Assembly (NCBI RefSeq): GCF_009389715.1
Contig: NW_024067834.1
Coordinates: 248,001-312,000 of the forward strand
Reading direction: 5' to 3'
DNA length: 64,000 nt
Origin: Phoenix dactylifera
Lineage: Eukaryota; Streptophyta; Magnoliopsida; Arecales; Arecaceae
Below, one piece after another: positions 34,926 to 46,620 of this stretch. The number at the start of each line of letters is the position of its first letter. Positions within the stretch are counted from its first letter, which is position 1. Both the position numbers and the translations under genes were made by a program. The notes under the pieces are model-generated. The model made no database searches, had not been told where the DNA came from, and saw only the letters and a program-made list of their open reading frames with translations.

Positions 34926-37442
34926 CATGAGGAAAGGAGGCCGGCGGAGAATGTCGCACCAACCGAAAATCCGGGCGACAACAGGCCCATCGCCGGTACC
35001 ATCAACATGATTGGGCGGGCCTCGACAGGAACAGCCGCCCAGGGAGCACCCCCGAAGCGCCCACGTACTGATGAAGTCATCTCGTTCTCGGACGAGGACT
35101 TAGAAGGGGTCGAAACCCCTCATGATGACGCTGTGGTCATCTCTATGATTGTAAACAGGTTTGATGTAAAGCGTGTCCTAGTTGACAATGGAAGCTCAGC
35201 CAACATTTTGTATTATCATGCCTACCAAAATATGGGAGTGACAGAAGGGTATTTCCGGAGAGTCAATGCCCCGTTGGTTGGGTTTACCGGAGATGCGGTC
35301 CCGGTTGAAGGTGAGGCTAGCTTCCTTGTCACAGTCGGCCTCGCCCCCCGGGAGAGCACCGTGAGGATGGACTTCCTGGTGGTCCGTCTGCCCTCAGTCT
35401 ATAACGCCATCCTTGGGCGCTCTGGGCTAAACGCCCTTCGAGCCGTGGTTTCAACTCGCCATTTGCTCGTGCGGTTCCCCACCGGCCAAGGAGTAGGCGA
35501 GGTCCGCGGAGACCAGCTGATCGCCAAGCAATGCTACATGGCAGCCCACACAGCAAAGCAACCGACCGAGGCGCCGGACCACCCGATGGGCCCTTCGCTG
35601 CCCATAGAAACCCTCGATGCGAGGGACACCCTCTGGAAGAAGCAAGTAGAGCCCGGTGAGCTCCTTATTCAAATCCCACTACAAGAAAATTTTTCCGAGC
35701 TAACCGTGCAGGTCGGCTCCGGCCTCGGTGCCCACGAGAGGGATCGCCTCGTCAGCTTCCTGCGGGACAACGCTGACGTCTTCGCCTGGTCGCCCGCGGA
35801 CGTGCCAGGAATTGACCCTGAGGTCATGGTCCACCGACTCCAGGTGAGGCCAACCAGCAGGCCTGTAAAGCAGAAGAAAAGAGGCTCTGCCCCGGAACGA
35901 CAACGAGCTGCGGCTGAGGAGGTGGACAAACTCCTCGGGGCCGGCTTCATCCGGGAGGTCTCCTACCCGGATTGGCTCGCCAACGTAGTCCTCGTAAAGA
36001 AGGCCAACGGGAAGTGGCGTATGTGCGTGGACTACACCGACCTAAACAAGGCCTGCCCGAAAGACAGCTTCCCCCTCCCGAGCATCGACCAGCTCGTCGA
36101 CTCCACTTCAGGACACCAGCTGCTAACTTTTATGGACGCCTTTTCAGGGTACAATCAAATTCGAATGGCGCCAGAAGACGAGGAAAAGACGGCCTTCATC
36201 ACCGACAAGGGCACCTACTGCTACAAGGTGATGCCCTTTGGCCTGAAAAACGATGGGGCCACCTATCAGAGACTGGTCAGCCAAATTTTTAAAGACCAGA
36301 TCGGCCGGAACATGGAAGTCTATGTGGACGACATGCTGGTGAAGAGCCGAGCGGCGGAACACCACATAGCCGATCTCAACGAAACATTCGCCAAGCTCAG
36401 GAGATACCAAATGAAGCTCAACCCGGCGAAGTTCGGGGTCACCTCGGGCAAGTTCCTGGGTTTCATAGTGACCCAGCGCGGAATTGAAGCCAACCCGGAG
36501 AAAATCCGGGCACTGCAAGAGATGTCGCCTCCAAAGACAGTTAAGGAGGTGCAACGGCTCGCGGGGCGGGTTGCCGCCCTGGGAAGGTTCGTCTCTCGGT
36601 TAGCCGAGCGCTGCCTCCCCTTCTTCAAGAGCCTCAAACGGCCGAAAGACTTCCGGTGGACAGAAGAATGCCAGCAGGCCTTTGAAGAGCTTCGGAGCCT
36701 TCTGGCCTCTCCCCCACTGCTCACCAAGCCCCAGAAAGGCGAGATCCTTTACTTATATTTGGCCGTCTCCCCAGCTGCAGTGAGCTCTATCCTCGTCCGG
36801 GAAGAGGACAAGCTCCAAAAGCCGGTCTATTACACCAGCCGGGTTCTCAGGGATGCTGAGACCCGATATTCTAAACTTGAGAAGACCATCTTCGCTCTCA
36901 TCATCTCGGCTCGGAGACTCAGGCCTTACTTCCAAGCCCACACGATAGCTATATTGACCGACCAGCCTATGAAGCAAATATTGCAGAGGTCGGATCGTGC
37001 AGGGAGGATCGCCAAATGGGCGGTCGAGCTCGGAGAATTCGACCTCGAATATCGGCCCAGGCCGGCTATCAAAGCTCAGATACTCGCCGACTTCATCGTG
37101 GAGTGCACCCTTCCGGACGACCCCGAGCGGCCACCCGAATCCGTGGAGGAGGTTCCGAGGCAGCCATGGGTCCTGCACTCGGACGGGTCTTCGACCTCGG
37201 GGGGCAGCGGGGCCGGACTTATCCTCACCAGTCCAGACGGAGTGGTGGCCGAGCAAGCTTTGCGCCTCGAATTCCCGGCCTCGAACAATGAGGCCGAGTA
37301 TGAGGCTCTCATCGCCGGGCTCAAGCTGGCGAAAGAACTAAAAGTGGAAGACCTGACGGCCTTCAGCGACTCCCAGCTGGTAGTGAACCAGATCCAAGGA
37401 GATTTCGGAGCTAAAGAGCCATCCATGCAAAAGTATCTCTAA
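34926..37442 (+). pseudogene. pol: pol, first part: protease, reverse transcriptase, RNase H, start of second RNase H
   Basis: The segment is in the same frame as gag and open from the codon after the gag stop; its first ATG is 35007, giving 811 residues. Numbering from that ATG: the aspartic protease motif LVDNGSSANIL has D60; the RT palm has YVDD at about 439-442, with DYTDLNKACPKDSFPLP and MPFGLKN upstream; the tether and RNase H carry YYTSRVLRDAETRYSKLEK and LTDQP. A second, archaeal-like RNase H starts at about 720 (WVLHSDGSS, later NNEAEYEALIAGL and FSDSQLVVNQI). It is cut by TAA at 37440-37442, before its conserved C-terminal part. The copy as read cannot make full-length pol without readthrough. 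Confidence 0.92.
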
Positions 37443-38876
37443 AAGGTGCGGGAGCTCATATCTGCCCTGAATTCTTTCAATATTCAGTACATTCCCAGAG
37501 CGGAGAACCTCAGGGCAGACCAGCTATCCAAATTGGCAACCTCCCGCATGAGCGAGCTTCCCAAGAGAACAGCGCTCGAGTATCTTCGGATCCCCAGCAC
37601 GGAGGAACCCGAGCCCACCATGTGCATCGACTCCGAGCCAAGCTGGATCGATGGGCTCGTCTGCTACCTTCAGGGCGGAACCCTACCTCACGACGAGACG
37701 GAGGCTCGCCGAATCAAGCGCCAGGCCCCCCGGTATGTCTTATACGAGAATAGACTCTACCGGCGATCATTTACTTCTCCCCTTTTCAGATGCCTCCGCC
37801 CCTCCGAGGCGGACTATGCCCTCCGAGAGGTCCATGAAGGGATTTGCGGAAATCACCTGGGGGGTCGGGCATTAGCCCATAAGGTCCTGCGACAAGGATA
37901 TTATTGGCCCACACTCCAGAAGGATGCAACAGATTTCGTCCGAAAGTGCGATCGGTGCCAACGAAACGCCAATATTCAGCGCCGCCCTTCAGCTTTGCTG
38001 ACCTCCATCATCGCCCCCTGGCCGTTTGCCCAATGGGGGATCGACATCCTGGGGCCCTTTCCCCTGGCCACCGGACAGAGAAAGTTCCTGGTCGTCTCCA
38101 TCGACTACTTCACCAAATGGGTCGAGGCCGAACCCGTCGCCCGGATCACCGAGCAAAAGATGCGGGACTTCGTGTGGAAGTCCATAATCTGCAGATTCGG
38201 ACTACCCCGTATCCTTATATCTGACAATGGTCGACAATTTGACAATGTTCATTTCAGGAAATTTTACTCCGAGCTCGGCATTGATCACCGCTTCACCTCG
38301 GTCGCTCACCCCCAGACAAACGGAGAAACTGAGGTGACTAACCGCACTATTTTGCAGGGACTCAAGGCTAGGCTTGATCGGTCCAAAGGACAGTGGGTCG
38401 AGGACTTGTACAATGTCCTTTGGGCATATCGGACCACGTTCCGACTGCCCACGGGAGAGACCCCCTTCAACCTAGCATACGGCACTGAGGTCGTCATCCC
38501 GTTGGAGATCGGCCTGCCTTCTTCAAGGGTGGAGTATTACGACCCCGACACCAATTCTTCCCAGCTCAGGAGTAACTTGGACCTCGTCGAAGAGACAAGA
38601 GAGGTCGCCCGGGTCCGCATGGCGAGGTACCAACAGCGAACAGCCCAATACTACAACTCTAGAGTCAAGCCCAAGCTCTTCAAAGTGGGGGACCTCGTCA
38701 TCAGGAGAGCCGAGGCTTCTCGACCGACCGAGCAAGGAAAGCTCGCCCCAAATTGGGAAGGGCCGTATCAGATCGCCCGGGTGCAACGACCAGGGGCGTA
38801 CAAATTGAAGTCCCTAGAGGGGACCCTGATCCCGCGAAGCTGGAACTCCGAGAATCTACGAATGTACTACCAGTGA
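37443..38876 (+). pseudogene. pol: pol, second part: end of second RNase H and integrase
   Basis: It continues in the same frame after TAA 37440-37442. It starts with the RNase H tail (YIPRAENLRADQLSKLATS). The integrase zinc-binding HHCC segment starts near codon 130 from 37446 (HEGICGNH ... CDRCQR). The catalytic core has D200 (GIDILGPF), D260 (SDNGRQF) and E296 (GETEVTNRTI), with 35 residues between the last two, as in D,D35E enzymes. The C-terminal SH3-like part has GDLVIRRAE and NWEGPYQIARV. It ends at TGA 38874-38876 without a chromodomain. Integrase catalytic residues are intact; only the upstream stops break the polyprotein. Confidence 0.92.
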
Positions 38877-38994
38877 AACCCCTAGGAGTTCAAAACAATC
38901 AGGACAATGGACTCAGTTCCTTTTTTACAAATAATTCTCTCATCTTGATGGCTGTAACTCTCTTCTAACGTTGGGTCGTCTGTGATCCTCAGAT

Positions 38995-40025
38995 TCTCCG
39001 GCCAAAATCGGGATGCCTCGAGGCTCGACCGTAGAGTCCCAAACTCCCTCGATCTCGAGAAGTATCGCAGGACGATGAAACATCGGCTTGACGCAAGAAT
39101 CCCTCAACTAAGGTCGGGATGCCCCGAGGGTCGACCGTAGAGAACCAGACTCCCTCGACCTCGGGAAGAAGCCGTGAGGGGTGGAAAGGGTGGCTCCACT
39201 CGGGGCGCCACAAAGTGGACCCCCGGGAGCGGTCGACGATCTCCGATCCCCGAAGCGAGCGTTCCCTCGACTAAGGTCGGGATGCCCCGAGGGTCGACCG
39301 TAGAGAACCAGACTCCCTCGACCTCGGGAAGAAGCCGTGAGGGGTGGAAAGGGTGGTTCCACCCGGGGCGCCACAAAGTGGACCCCCGAGAGCGGTCGAC
39401 GATCCTCGATCCCCTGACGAACGACTCCTCGACTAAGGTCGGGATGCCCCGAGTGTCGACCGTAGAGTTCCAGACTCCCTCGACCTCGGGAAGCGTCGCA
39501 GGTCGGTAGAGCGTGCCCAGACCCACCGACCTGACGAATGATCCCTCGACTAAGGTCGGGATGCCCCGAGGGTCGACCGTAGAGAACCAGACTCCCTCGA
39601 CCTCGGAAAGAAGCCGTGAGGGGTGGAAAGGGTGGTTCCACCCGGGGCGCCACAAAGTGGACCCCCGGGAGCGGTCGACGATCCCCGATCTCCTGACGAA
39701 CGATTTCTCGACTAAGGTTGGGATGCCCCGAGTGTCGACCGCAGAGAACCAGACTCCCTCGACCTCGAGAAGCGTCGCAGGTCGGTAGAGCGTGCCCAGA
39801 CCCACCGACCTGACGAATGATCCCTCGACTAAGGTCGGGAGGCCCCGAGAATCGACCGAAGAGTCCCAAACTCCCTCGATCTCGGGGTGCATCACAGGTC
39901 AGCAAAGTGTCTCCAAGCCCGCCGACCTGACACAAGGCTCCTCAACCAAGGTTGGGACGCCCCGAGGTCCGACCATAGGGTCTCAACCTCCCTTGACCTC
40001 GCAAAGAGCTATAAATCAATAAAGC
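38995..40025. repeat. Tandem-repeat spacer inside the retrotransposon
   Basis: At least seven repeats of a core, TCGACTAAGGTCGGGATGCC followed by CCGAGGGTCGACCG and CTCCCTCGACCTCG, occur here. They alternate with two kinds of insert, one with GGGGTGGAAAGGGTGG and one with GTCGCAGGTCGGTAGAGCG. The higher-order period is about 279 bp between 39428 and 39986. The repeats stay open in several frames only because they contain few stops; I infer no protein. Confidence 0.85.
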
Positions 40026-41055
40026 CTCCCCAAATCCTCTCAACCTCGACGGGCGCCGTTGGGTCCGTGAGAAGTCCGAGCCCCCCCCTAAAGTCAAAAA
40101 TGACTCCGGAGGTCGACGAGGAAGGGAGGCAACCTACTCCACCATGCGAAGCATAACTCCGAGAATGCAAGAGGTACATCTAACTAGACGCCCTCCTTGT
40201 CAAATTTTATCTACGTACTGTTGGACGGAATCTCATCCAATGTTGGAGTCTTATCTCGCCCCAAAGCCGGGCTTCTCCGATAGGTCGGCTTAAGGCCGAC
40301 CTCCTAACTACATTATGCGTGCTCCGTCCGCCAAGTCTCCACAATTTGTACAAAGTCTCCACAGATTAGGGTCCAACTCGGTTCCCCTACGTAAACTCCG
40401 ATGTTTAGCTGAGAAAGTGGTCCCGGCCGCGAGTATACCAGCCAAACACAAAGACCAAGGCAACCTTTGGAAATCCCAGCCTTGCTTACCGAAACCTCGG
40501 CAGAGTCCGAGAACGATAACTATGAAAACATTCGGCAATAACTTGTTTATTAGCCCGCGCTCCCTACGAGGGGTTCGGAGTTGAGTTCGGAAACCCGACC
40601 AAACTCCCCGAATAGCAGCATGCACAGACCTAGTCCGGTCTTATTTGAAGGGCTAAGGCCCGACCTCAATGCCTTGGGATTTCTCCGAAGGCCGAACGCG
40701 ACGACTTTCGCGATTCAAAGATCCGAGTTATGGGACTTAGAGAAATTTGCTAGAAACCCAAGCTCGGGGCCCCCTCTGGTCGGAATGACTGAAATCCGAG
40801 AAGGCCAAAGCACAACTCAGAAAGAAGGGGCACCTTCGTTAAACAGCCCGAAAATCAAAATACGGAGTCAGAGGTCGTCGAGGCGATTAGCTAAGGCTCT
40901 AGCCACATTCACGACAAGAAAGGGTGGAACGAGCACAGAATGACAAAAGTATTTTTTCATTGACAAAAGGCTGGAAGGCCGATTACAAAATTGGAGGTCG
41001 ACCATTTAAAAGCCGACCCCGGATACAATGAAAAAAGAAAAAAATACGCTAAGTC
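40026..41055. other. Retrotransposon internal region, no gene recognised
   Basis: GC-rich internal sequence lies between the repeat spacer and the end of the antisense gene. Short open frames exist on both strands but show no family features. Its right end probably contains the 3'UTR of the antisense gene. Confidence 0.4.
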
Positions 41056-43189
41056 CTAAGCAGCGGGAGCAACGTCCGCGGGGTCGTCTGGCACGTTGAT
41101 GATCTCGGGATCTTCAGCCGGCACAGGCTCGGGGTCGGGGGCAGGGGCCTCAGGTACCGCTTCCGGGACGGCGTCCGCCCTGGCCGCCGGAGCCGCCTCC
41201 ATGACGCCGTCCGCCTCGGCCACCCCCGTCGAAGGCTCGGCGGGGTCTTGTTCGTATATTCCCGCCTCGGATGTCAAAATGGCAGGAAGGCCTTCTGTGT
41301 CGGACCCCCAGCCCAGGTCCTCCCTCGGACGGACCGTCGAAAGGTCGTACTGAGGGCAATACCGACGCATCTACAGCCGGAAGTTCTCGAAGCCCTGGAG
41401 GAACCCGTCCACCGTCTCCTCCTCCAACATGTCGCGGAACTCTTGCGACTCCTTGAAGAGTTCCACGGCATATTCAGCTCGCTCGAGTGCCCTCCTCTCT
41501 CGGGCCTCAAGCTGCTCGATTCGGAGGCGGGAAACCCCGTCCTCATATTTGAGGGCCGCGACCTCGGCCTGGACCTCCCCCAAGCGCGCCTCCGTACCGC
41601 GCATGGCCGACCTGGTCAGGGCATGAGCAGCCCTTTCCTCTTCAAGCGCCCCCGCCATAGCAAGGCGCTCGGCCTCGGTGGCCGCCCTTTGAGCCTCGGC
41701 CCCGGCCAACGCCGCCTCCAGCTCGGCGACTCTTTTCTTGGCCGGCTCCAGCTGCTGGCCGAGCTGTCGGACTTCTTCCCGACACCCATGGGCGATGAAC
41801 GCCAAGGTGTCGAGCTCGAGAATATGCTGAAAAGAAAGAAACGAAGCTATTGTGAGTTGGAAAGCACATAAGTTCGCTAGTAACTCAAGGAAATTAAGAA
41901 GGAAGCTTACCCGGGCGGTGTTGCAGTAAGCACTGCCAACGACCTCCTCCAGCGAAATGTTCCGGAACTCGGCCCGGTCCGCTGGAAGCATCGCGCGCCG
42001 TAACACGGAGCGTGCGACCTCGGCATCATAGATGGCCGAGCTCCCCTCGGGAATAGGGGAGCCCGGCTCGGCTGACTCCTCCTGGAAGACCCGGGAAGGG
42101 CCCGGCACGCCCGAGCCCGAGGTCCCGGAGCCGCTCGCTTCGGGGCCCCGAGTCGGCTCGGGCCCTGGGCGCTGCAGCCGGATCGCAGACGGCCCCTCCC
42201 GCTGGGCAATTGGGGCAGGACAAGGAGGGGCCGCCGATGGACCCGCCACAATGGCGACCCGCGCCCGCCTCGGGACAGCTGTGGAGGCCCCCGCCTCGGG
42301 GCCACTCATCCCGGCCGACGAAGAAGCGCCGTCCGTCCTCGCCCTCTTCCGAGGCTGGGGGCACGCCTCCCCCGGCCTCGGCCTCTCGCCTTCTCAGGCG
42401 AGAAAAAAGTGATGTGTTGCTGGTCGGCATATGGGGAATATCTGAAATCGAAAATTTCGTTAAGTGTTAGGCCAGTGGCAATAAAAGCAAAGAACGAGGA
42501 AAGAAAGTAACGTAACCACCCTTACCCTCGGGGCGCGCCGAGCTCAGACCCACGCTTGCTAGGGCGTCCTCCCGCAGGAGCTCGGTCAGGTCGTTGCCCC
42601 TCCCGAGGGCTCGCACAGAGTCCAGGGTCCTCAGCTCCCTCCTTGAGGGCTCGGAGAGCTTGTTGAGGGCCTTCAACCGAGGGTGCCCCCATGTCGGGTC
42701 AAACCCCCAAGGCGCCTCGGACGCCAGGAAGAAAAACTTCCCCTTCCACTCATGAATCGAGGAAGGGGCGCCCTGAAAGAGTGACATACCGCCCCGAAAG
42801 GCGAAGTATAGCCACCTTGCGTCCGCCGGGTTCTTCTTTAACAAAAAACACCGGCGGAAAAGGCCTACCGAGATCGGGATTCCATGCCCGAGGCACAGGG
42901 ACAAGAACCCGATTATGGTCCTCCACGAGTTCGGAGCCAACTGCACCAGGACGAGCTGGTACTCGGCCAGCAGGTCGCTCACAAACTCGTGAACAGAAAA
43001 ACGCAGGCCAGCCCAGAGCGTCTCGCGGTAGACCGCGATCCGACCTGGGGGCGGCTGCGTCACCCTGTCCCCCGGCCTCGCAGTTTCAAGGCGAAACCCG
43101 GGCTGGAAGAAGAACCGGGAGTGGATCAACTCCAACTCCTCCCCCGACAGGCTCGACCCTACTTCCTCGGGACCCAAACCCATTCCCAC
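41056..43189 (-). pseudogene. Antisense accessory gene of the Tat element (putative gypsy-type transposon domain plus coiled coil)
   Basis: The gene is read on the minus strand. Exon 1 is 43189-42526, ending at a GTAAGG donor. Exon 2 runs from about 42449 (TTTCAG acceptor) to 41911, ending at a GTAAGC donor. Exon 3 is 41826-41056, after a TTTTCAG acceptor. Exon 1 resembles the plant 'putative gypsy type transposon' family (Pfam Transposase_28): FSVHEFVSDLLAEYQLVLVQ, then IIGFLSLCLGHGIPISVGLF, then RWLYFAFRGG. Exon 2 encodes a Pro/Ala/Gly-rich linker and exon 3 a long Ala/Glu/Arg coiled coil (RVAELEAALAGAEAQRA) with an acidic tail. An apparent one-base frameshift lies at about 42325-42335. An in-frame TAG at 41371-41373 separates the coiled coil from the tail. 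The function in the element's life cycle is unknown. Confidence 0.7.
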
Positions 43190-43402
43190 AGAAGAGCGAA
43201 ATAAAAATTAAAAGCAGAGGATGAAAACTGGGGAGAAGAAGGAAAGAGGAACCCTAGCAATCACAAGGTAGGGACCTACTGGACATCGCCGGAAATCGCT
43301 CCGGGCACCAACGACGAAGTTCGGTTGAGGAAGAAAGCAAGGGAGGAAGACAACGAAAATGAGAGGCAGCCAAGTAAGACCTTTAGGGCAGATTCATGGG
43401 GT

Positions 43403-43409
43403 TTATATA
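43403..43409 (-). promoter_or_regulatory. TATA box for the antisense gene
   Basis: TATATAA on the minus strand lies about 214 bp upstream of the antisense start codon. That distance leaves a leader of about 180 bases. Confidence 0.5.
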
Positions 43410-44065
43410 GACCCCCCTGACGGCCCAGATCAACAGAGTCGGTCCCCATCCCCCGACCGGGTTGCGCCACGTGTCGACCTCGGAAGCCGAGGCACCGTAT
43501 CCACTCCGAATTAATAAATCGGGTACGAAATCGAAGCGTTGTCCTATCGGACCTCGGGGCCTCATCATGGGTCCGCAGAATCAAATCGTCTTGAGGAACG
43601 AGCGGGCGCCGCCCCCGCTCCCCTCATTTAATAAGATCTGGGACACGTGGAGCCCCGATGTGGCCTCCACCTCCTCGGAATTATGATCCAGTAACACGAA
43701 ATCGGAAGCGTCCGACCTTAGGTCGTGCCGCATGTCCGCTTTAGACCCTGTAACGGCACACTCATTGATGAGCAAGGGGTCTCGATTACGGGATCGAGAC
43801 ACCGCCTCGACGAGCTCGAGGACCCCCATCATTAATCCGCCGCAAAGCAATCCTGGCGATTCAAGAGACGCCACCCCCGCTTCAAGAAGCGTAACGATAC
43901 GAGCTTCATCATAAGCTCGCTGAATAAAGCAACCTCAGGGCGCCAAAGGGCGCAGGTTTCGCCATAAAAACTCCGAGAAGCGCAAGGGCGCGGACGAAAT
44001 GCGCCCCCCTAACTTTAATAATGGACTTTACTTCCTACGTCCGAGCCCTCAAGCCGCTCGAACTC
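43410..44065. other. Retrotransposon region upstream of the 3' LTR
   Basis: No gene is seen. The region would contain the upstream promoter of the antisense gene and sequences leading to the polypurine tract. Confidence 0.4.
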
Positions 44066-44081
44066 GGAAGTCGGAGGGTAG
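44066..44081 (+). promoter_or_regulatory. Polypurine tract
   Basis: GGAAGTCGGAGGGTAG directly abuts the 3' LTR. It is mainly purine and sits where plus-strand priming is expected. Confidence 0.7.
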
Positions 44082-45186
44082 TGTTGGGGGGAATAAGATT
44101 TTTTCCCCCAAATGACGCAAGTGCCCCTAAGAAGCCGCACAACCTCCGACCCTGGACGGCCGAAGTCGGCGTCCGACCCCGGAACGCCCGACCTCAAGAC
44201 GACCGACCTCGAGACCTCCGATCTGAGAAAAACCCCGATGTTCGAGGTCTACTCTTGTCAACCACCTGCTACGGCCGTACACCTCTGAGGTCCGGCCGAG
44301 GACCATATCCTGACGCCCCTCTGGCATTTATTGCGCATGGCCGCTATAACCCTCCGGCTTACTCCACAATAAATGCGGATCTCCGGCTTACTCCACAATT
44401 AATGCGGATCTCCGGCTTACTCTACAATAAATGCGGATCTCCGGCTTACTCCACAATAAATGCGGATCTCCGGCTTACTCCACAATAAATGCGGATCTCC
44501 GGCTTACTCCACAATTAATGCGCATGGCTCCTGTCATCTACGGACCCTCAGCTCTCCACGGCAAATTAGCCCAGCAGAGTCTAGTCGACTATGATAAGTC
44601 TCTGATCTCGGCCATACCTCCGACACCAATGCAATAATTCGCCTGGTAGCGTGCTAGTTCGGGTTGTACGACGCCTTCACCGCCGACATCAATGCAATAA
44701 TTCGCCTGGTAGCGTGCTAGTTCGGGTTGTACGACGCCCTCACCGCCGACATCAGTGCAAGGATTCGCCTGACCGTGCGCCGACCTGAACGACATGCCGA
44801 GCCGTACTACGGCTTCGCCCTGTTACATCGCAGGTAAACCGACCCCCGCCTATAAAAGGGAGCCTTGGCCTCTCAGGAGGGGGTTGGAAGATGGATACAC
44901 TCTACAGACACTGTTTATCTCTCTTTTCACTATTTGCCCCCTCTCTGACTTGAGCGTCGGAGGGCCGGCGCCGAAAAACCCGGCCACCGGTTTGTGTGCA
45001 GGCACCCAGACGGAGGACGCCACCAGCTGACGGATCGCCGCCTCACCACGAGGACCAGCTGCTCCTTCTCTCCGACCACACCAGACGGAGGACGCCGCCC
45101 GCCGACCGGTCGCCGCCCCGCCGTGGTGACTCGCCGCTCCCTCTCCCTCGACCGAAGATTGCCCCCGGGTCCAATTTCCAGCAACA
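44082..45186 (+). repeat. 3' LTR
   Basis: 1105 bp, the same length as the 5' LTR, with about 11 substitutions and no indels by eye. Its 29-bp array is at 44356-44529 and its TATA box at 44851-44857. Confidence 0.97.
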
Positions 45187-45191
45187 CGATC
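45187..45191. repeat. Right target-site duplication CGATC
   Basis: It is identical to 32292-32296 and directly follows the terminal CA of the 3' LTR. Confidence 0.95.
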
Positions 45192-45611
45192 GTTATGGTC
45201 TTTCAAGTAATGCCATGTTCGAAAGAATTGCCTGAATGAGAGGTTTGGATACCCTTGCCATGTAATGGATGAAGCAGAGTCAATTGCCTACTGTCTGCTT
45301 GACCCAACTGTGCTGCACGTTTGCTTTAATGACATAAAGTAAAACTAAAAATAATAACAGCATATCTCCTAGACCTACTCCCATAAACCGTCCCTAAAGA
45401 GACACTTGAAAACAAGCCGTCCCAAACTAGGCAGTTCCTGGAGCCATACCGGTGAGTCATCGGTACAGTTCCGGCAATGAAAACGAGATCCATTGCCGGA
45501 GCCGAAGAAGGAGAAGGAAATAAAGAGCGAGCGGAGGAGAAAGGGGGAAGAAGAAGTGGCGGACGCCGGCGGAGGCTGTGGAGGCCGGTAGTAGCCGCAG
45601 CCCTCTACCAT
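45192..45611. other. Intergenic sequence right of the retrotransposon
   Basis: A GC-richer patch at about 45470-45600 (AGGAGAAGG and GGCGGACGCCGG runs) resembles a decayed leader or first exon, but no family is recognisable. Confidence 0.3.
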
Positions 45612-46620
45612 CAAAGTTCATTGCTCAATGTAAAATAGAAATTTGGTTATTGAAGCCTTCTACTTATTATAATTTATTACATGTTTTATTGCATTTCAAG
45701 AATAATTTGGTTATTGAAGTTATAATTTATTATATGTTTTATTGCATTTCAAGAATAATTTGGTTACCGAAGCCTTTTATTGATTATAATTTATACATGT
45801 TTTATTGTATTTCAAAAATAATTAAATAAAAAAAGAAAAAAGGGTTGGTATTAATGATGTTTATATTAACGACATTTATGTAAAGTTTTCTATTCCTACG
45901 AGGATGCTGCAGAATTTTTTGGATGGCCATTATTAAAGTTCATTATTTAATATACAATAAAAAATAGAAGTATTATATTTATTATAATTTATTATATTAT
46001 TATATTATGTTTGAAAAATAATTGGAATGGGGAGAAAAATTGTATCTCTCATATCTCGCAGGGTTAGTACTAATGATGAGATATTTTGCACAGAAGCCCA
46101 GCTTGTGCAGATTTTTTTGCTTTCTATCTCTGGACACCAATATTGATGATAGGAGTTTTTGCTCGCTGCATTAAAATTTACTATTTAATTTGCAACAAAA
46201 ATGTGGATACTGAAGCCTTGTATTTGCTATAATGATAGAATTTTTTGCTCGATCGCTATTAAAGTTTATTACTATTTAATATATATACAAAATATTTAAA
46301 TATTAAAGCTTTTTATTTATTATAATTTGTTATATTACAATATTATATTCAAAAAATAATTGAAAAAAAAGAAAATATCATATTCTATGCATGGCGCAAG
46401 AGTAATATTAATGATTAGAGTTTCAGCATCGAGGAGGTTCGGTTTTATAGAGGTCTCATGTTTGTCACGTGGATGCTGGTATTAATGGCATGATATTAAT
46501 AATAAAATTTTTATCTGACCATCATTAAAGTTTATTAATAAAAAAAGAGAGGGGATATTGAAGCCTTTATACTCCGTTTCAAAAATAATTAGAAAAAGAA
46601 AAAATAAATTGTATCCTTCA
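45612..46620 (+). repeat. Diverged AT-rich tandem array
   Basis: Four to five degenerate units of roughly 200-330 bp. Recurring landmarks in the same order are ATTAAAGTTTATTA, TTGAAGCCTTTTATTTATTA, TTCAAAAATAATTGAAAAAA and, in most units, a TATTAATGATG-like block. Starts are near 45612, 45934, 46170, 46255 and 46514. Identity is low, so the array is old. Confidence 0.65.

Larger units (their letters stand above)
32297..45186 (+). mobile_element. Complete Ty3/gypsy LTR retrotransposon, Tat lineage, 12.9 kb
   Basis: Order: 5' LTR, primer-binding site, gag, protease, reverse transcriptase, RNase H, second RNase H, integrase, tandem-repeat spacer, antisense accessory gene, polypurine tract, 3' LTR. 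The second RNase H next to the first, and an extra gene between integrase and the 3' LTR, are hallmarks of the plant Tat lineage (Grande, Retand, RIRE2 and relatives). The integrase has no chromodomain. The two LTRs are both 1105 bp and differ at about 11 positions by my count, so insertion is recent. gag/pol carries two in-frame stops and the antisense gene a stop plus a frameshift, so this copy is probably non-autonomous now. Confidence 0.95.

Noticed and set aside
39104-40022. Long repetitive open frames on both strands in the spacer
   Set aside because: Open in several frames at once because of tandem repetition; no sign of real protein.
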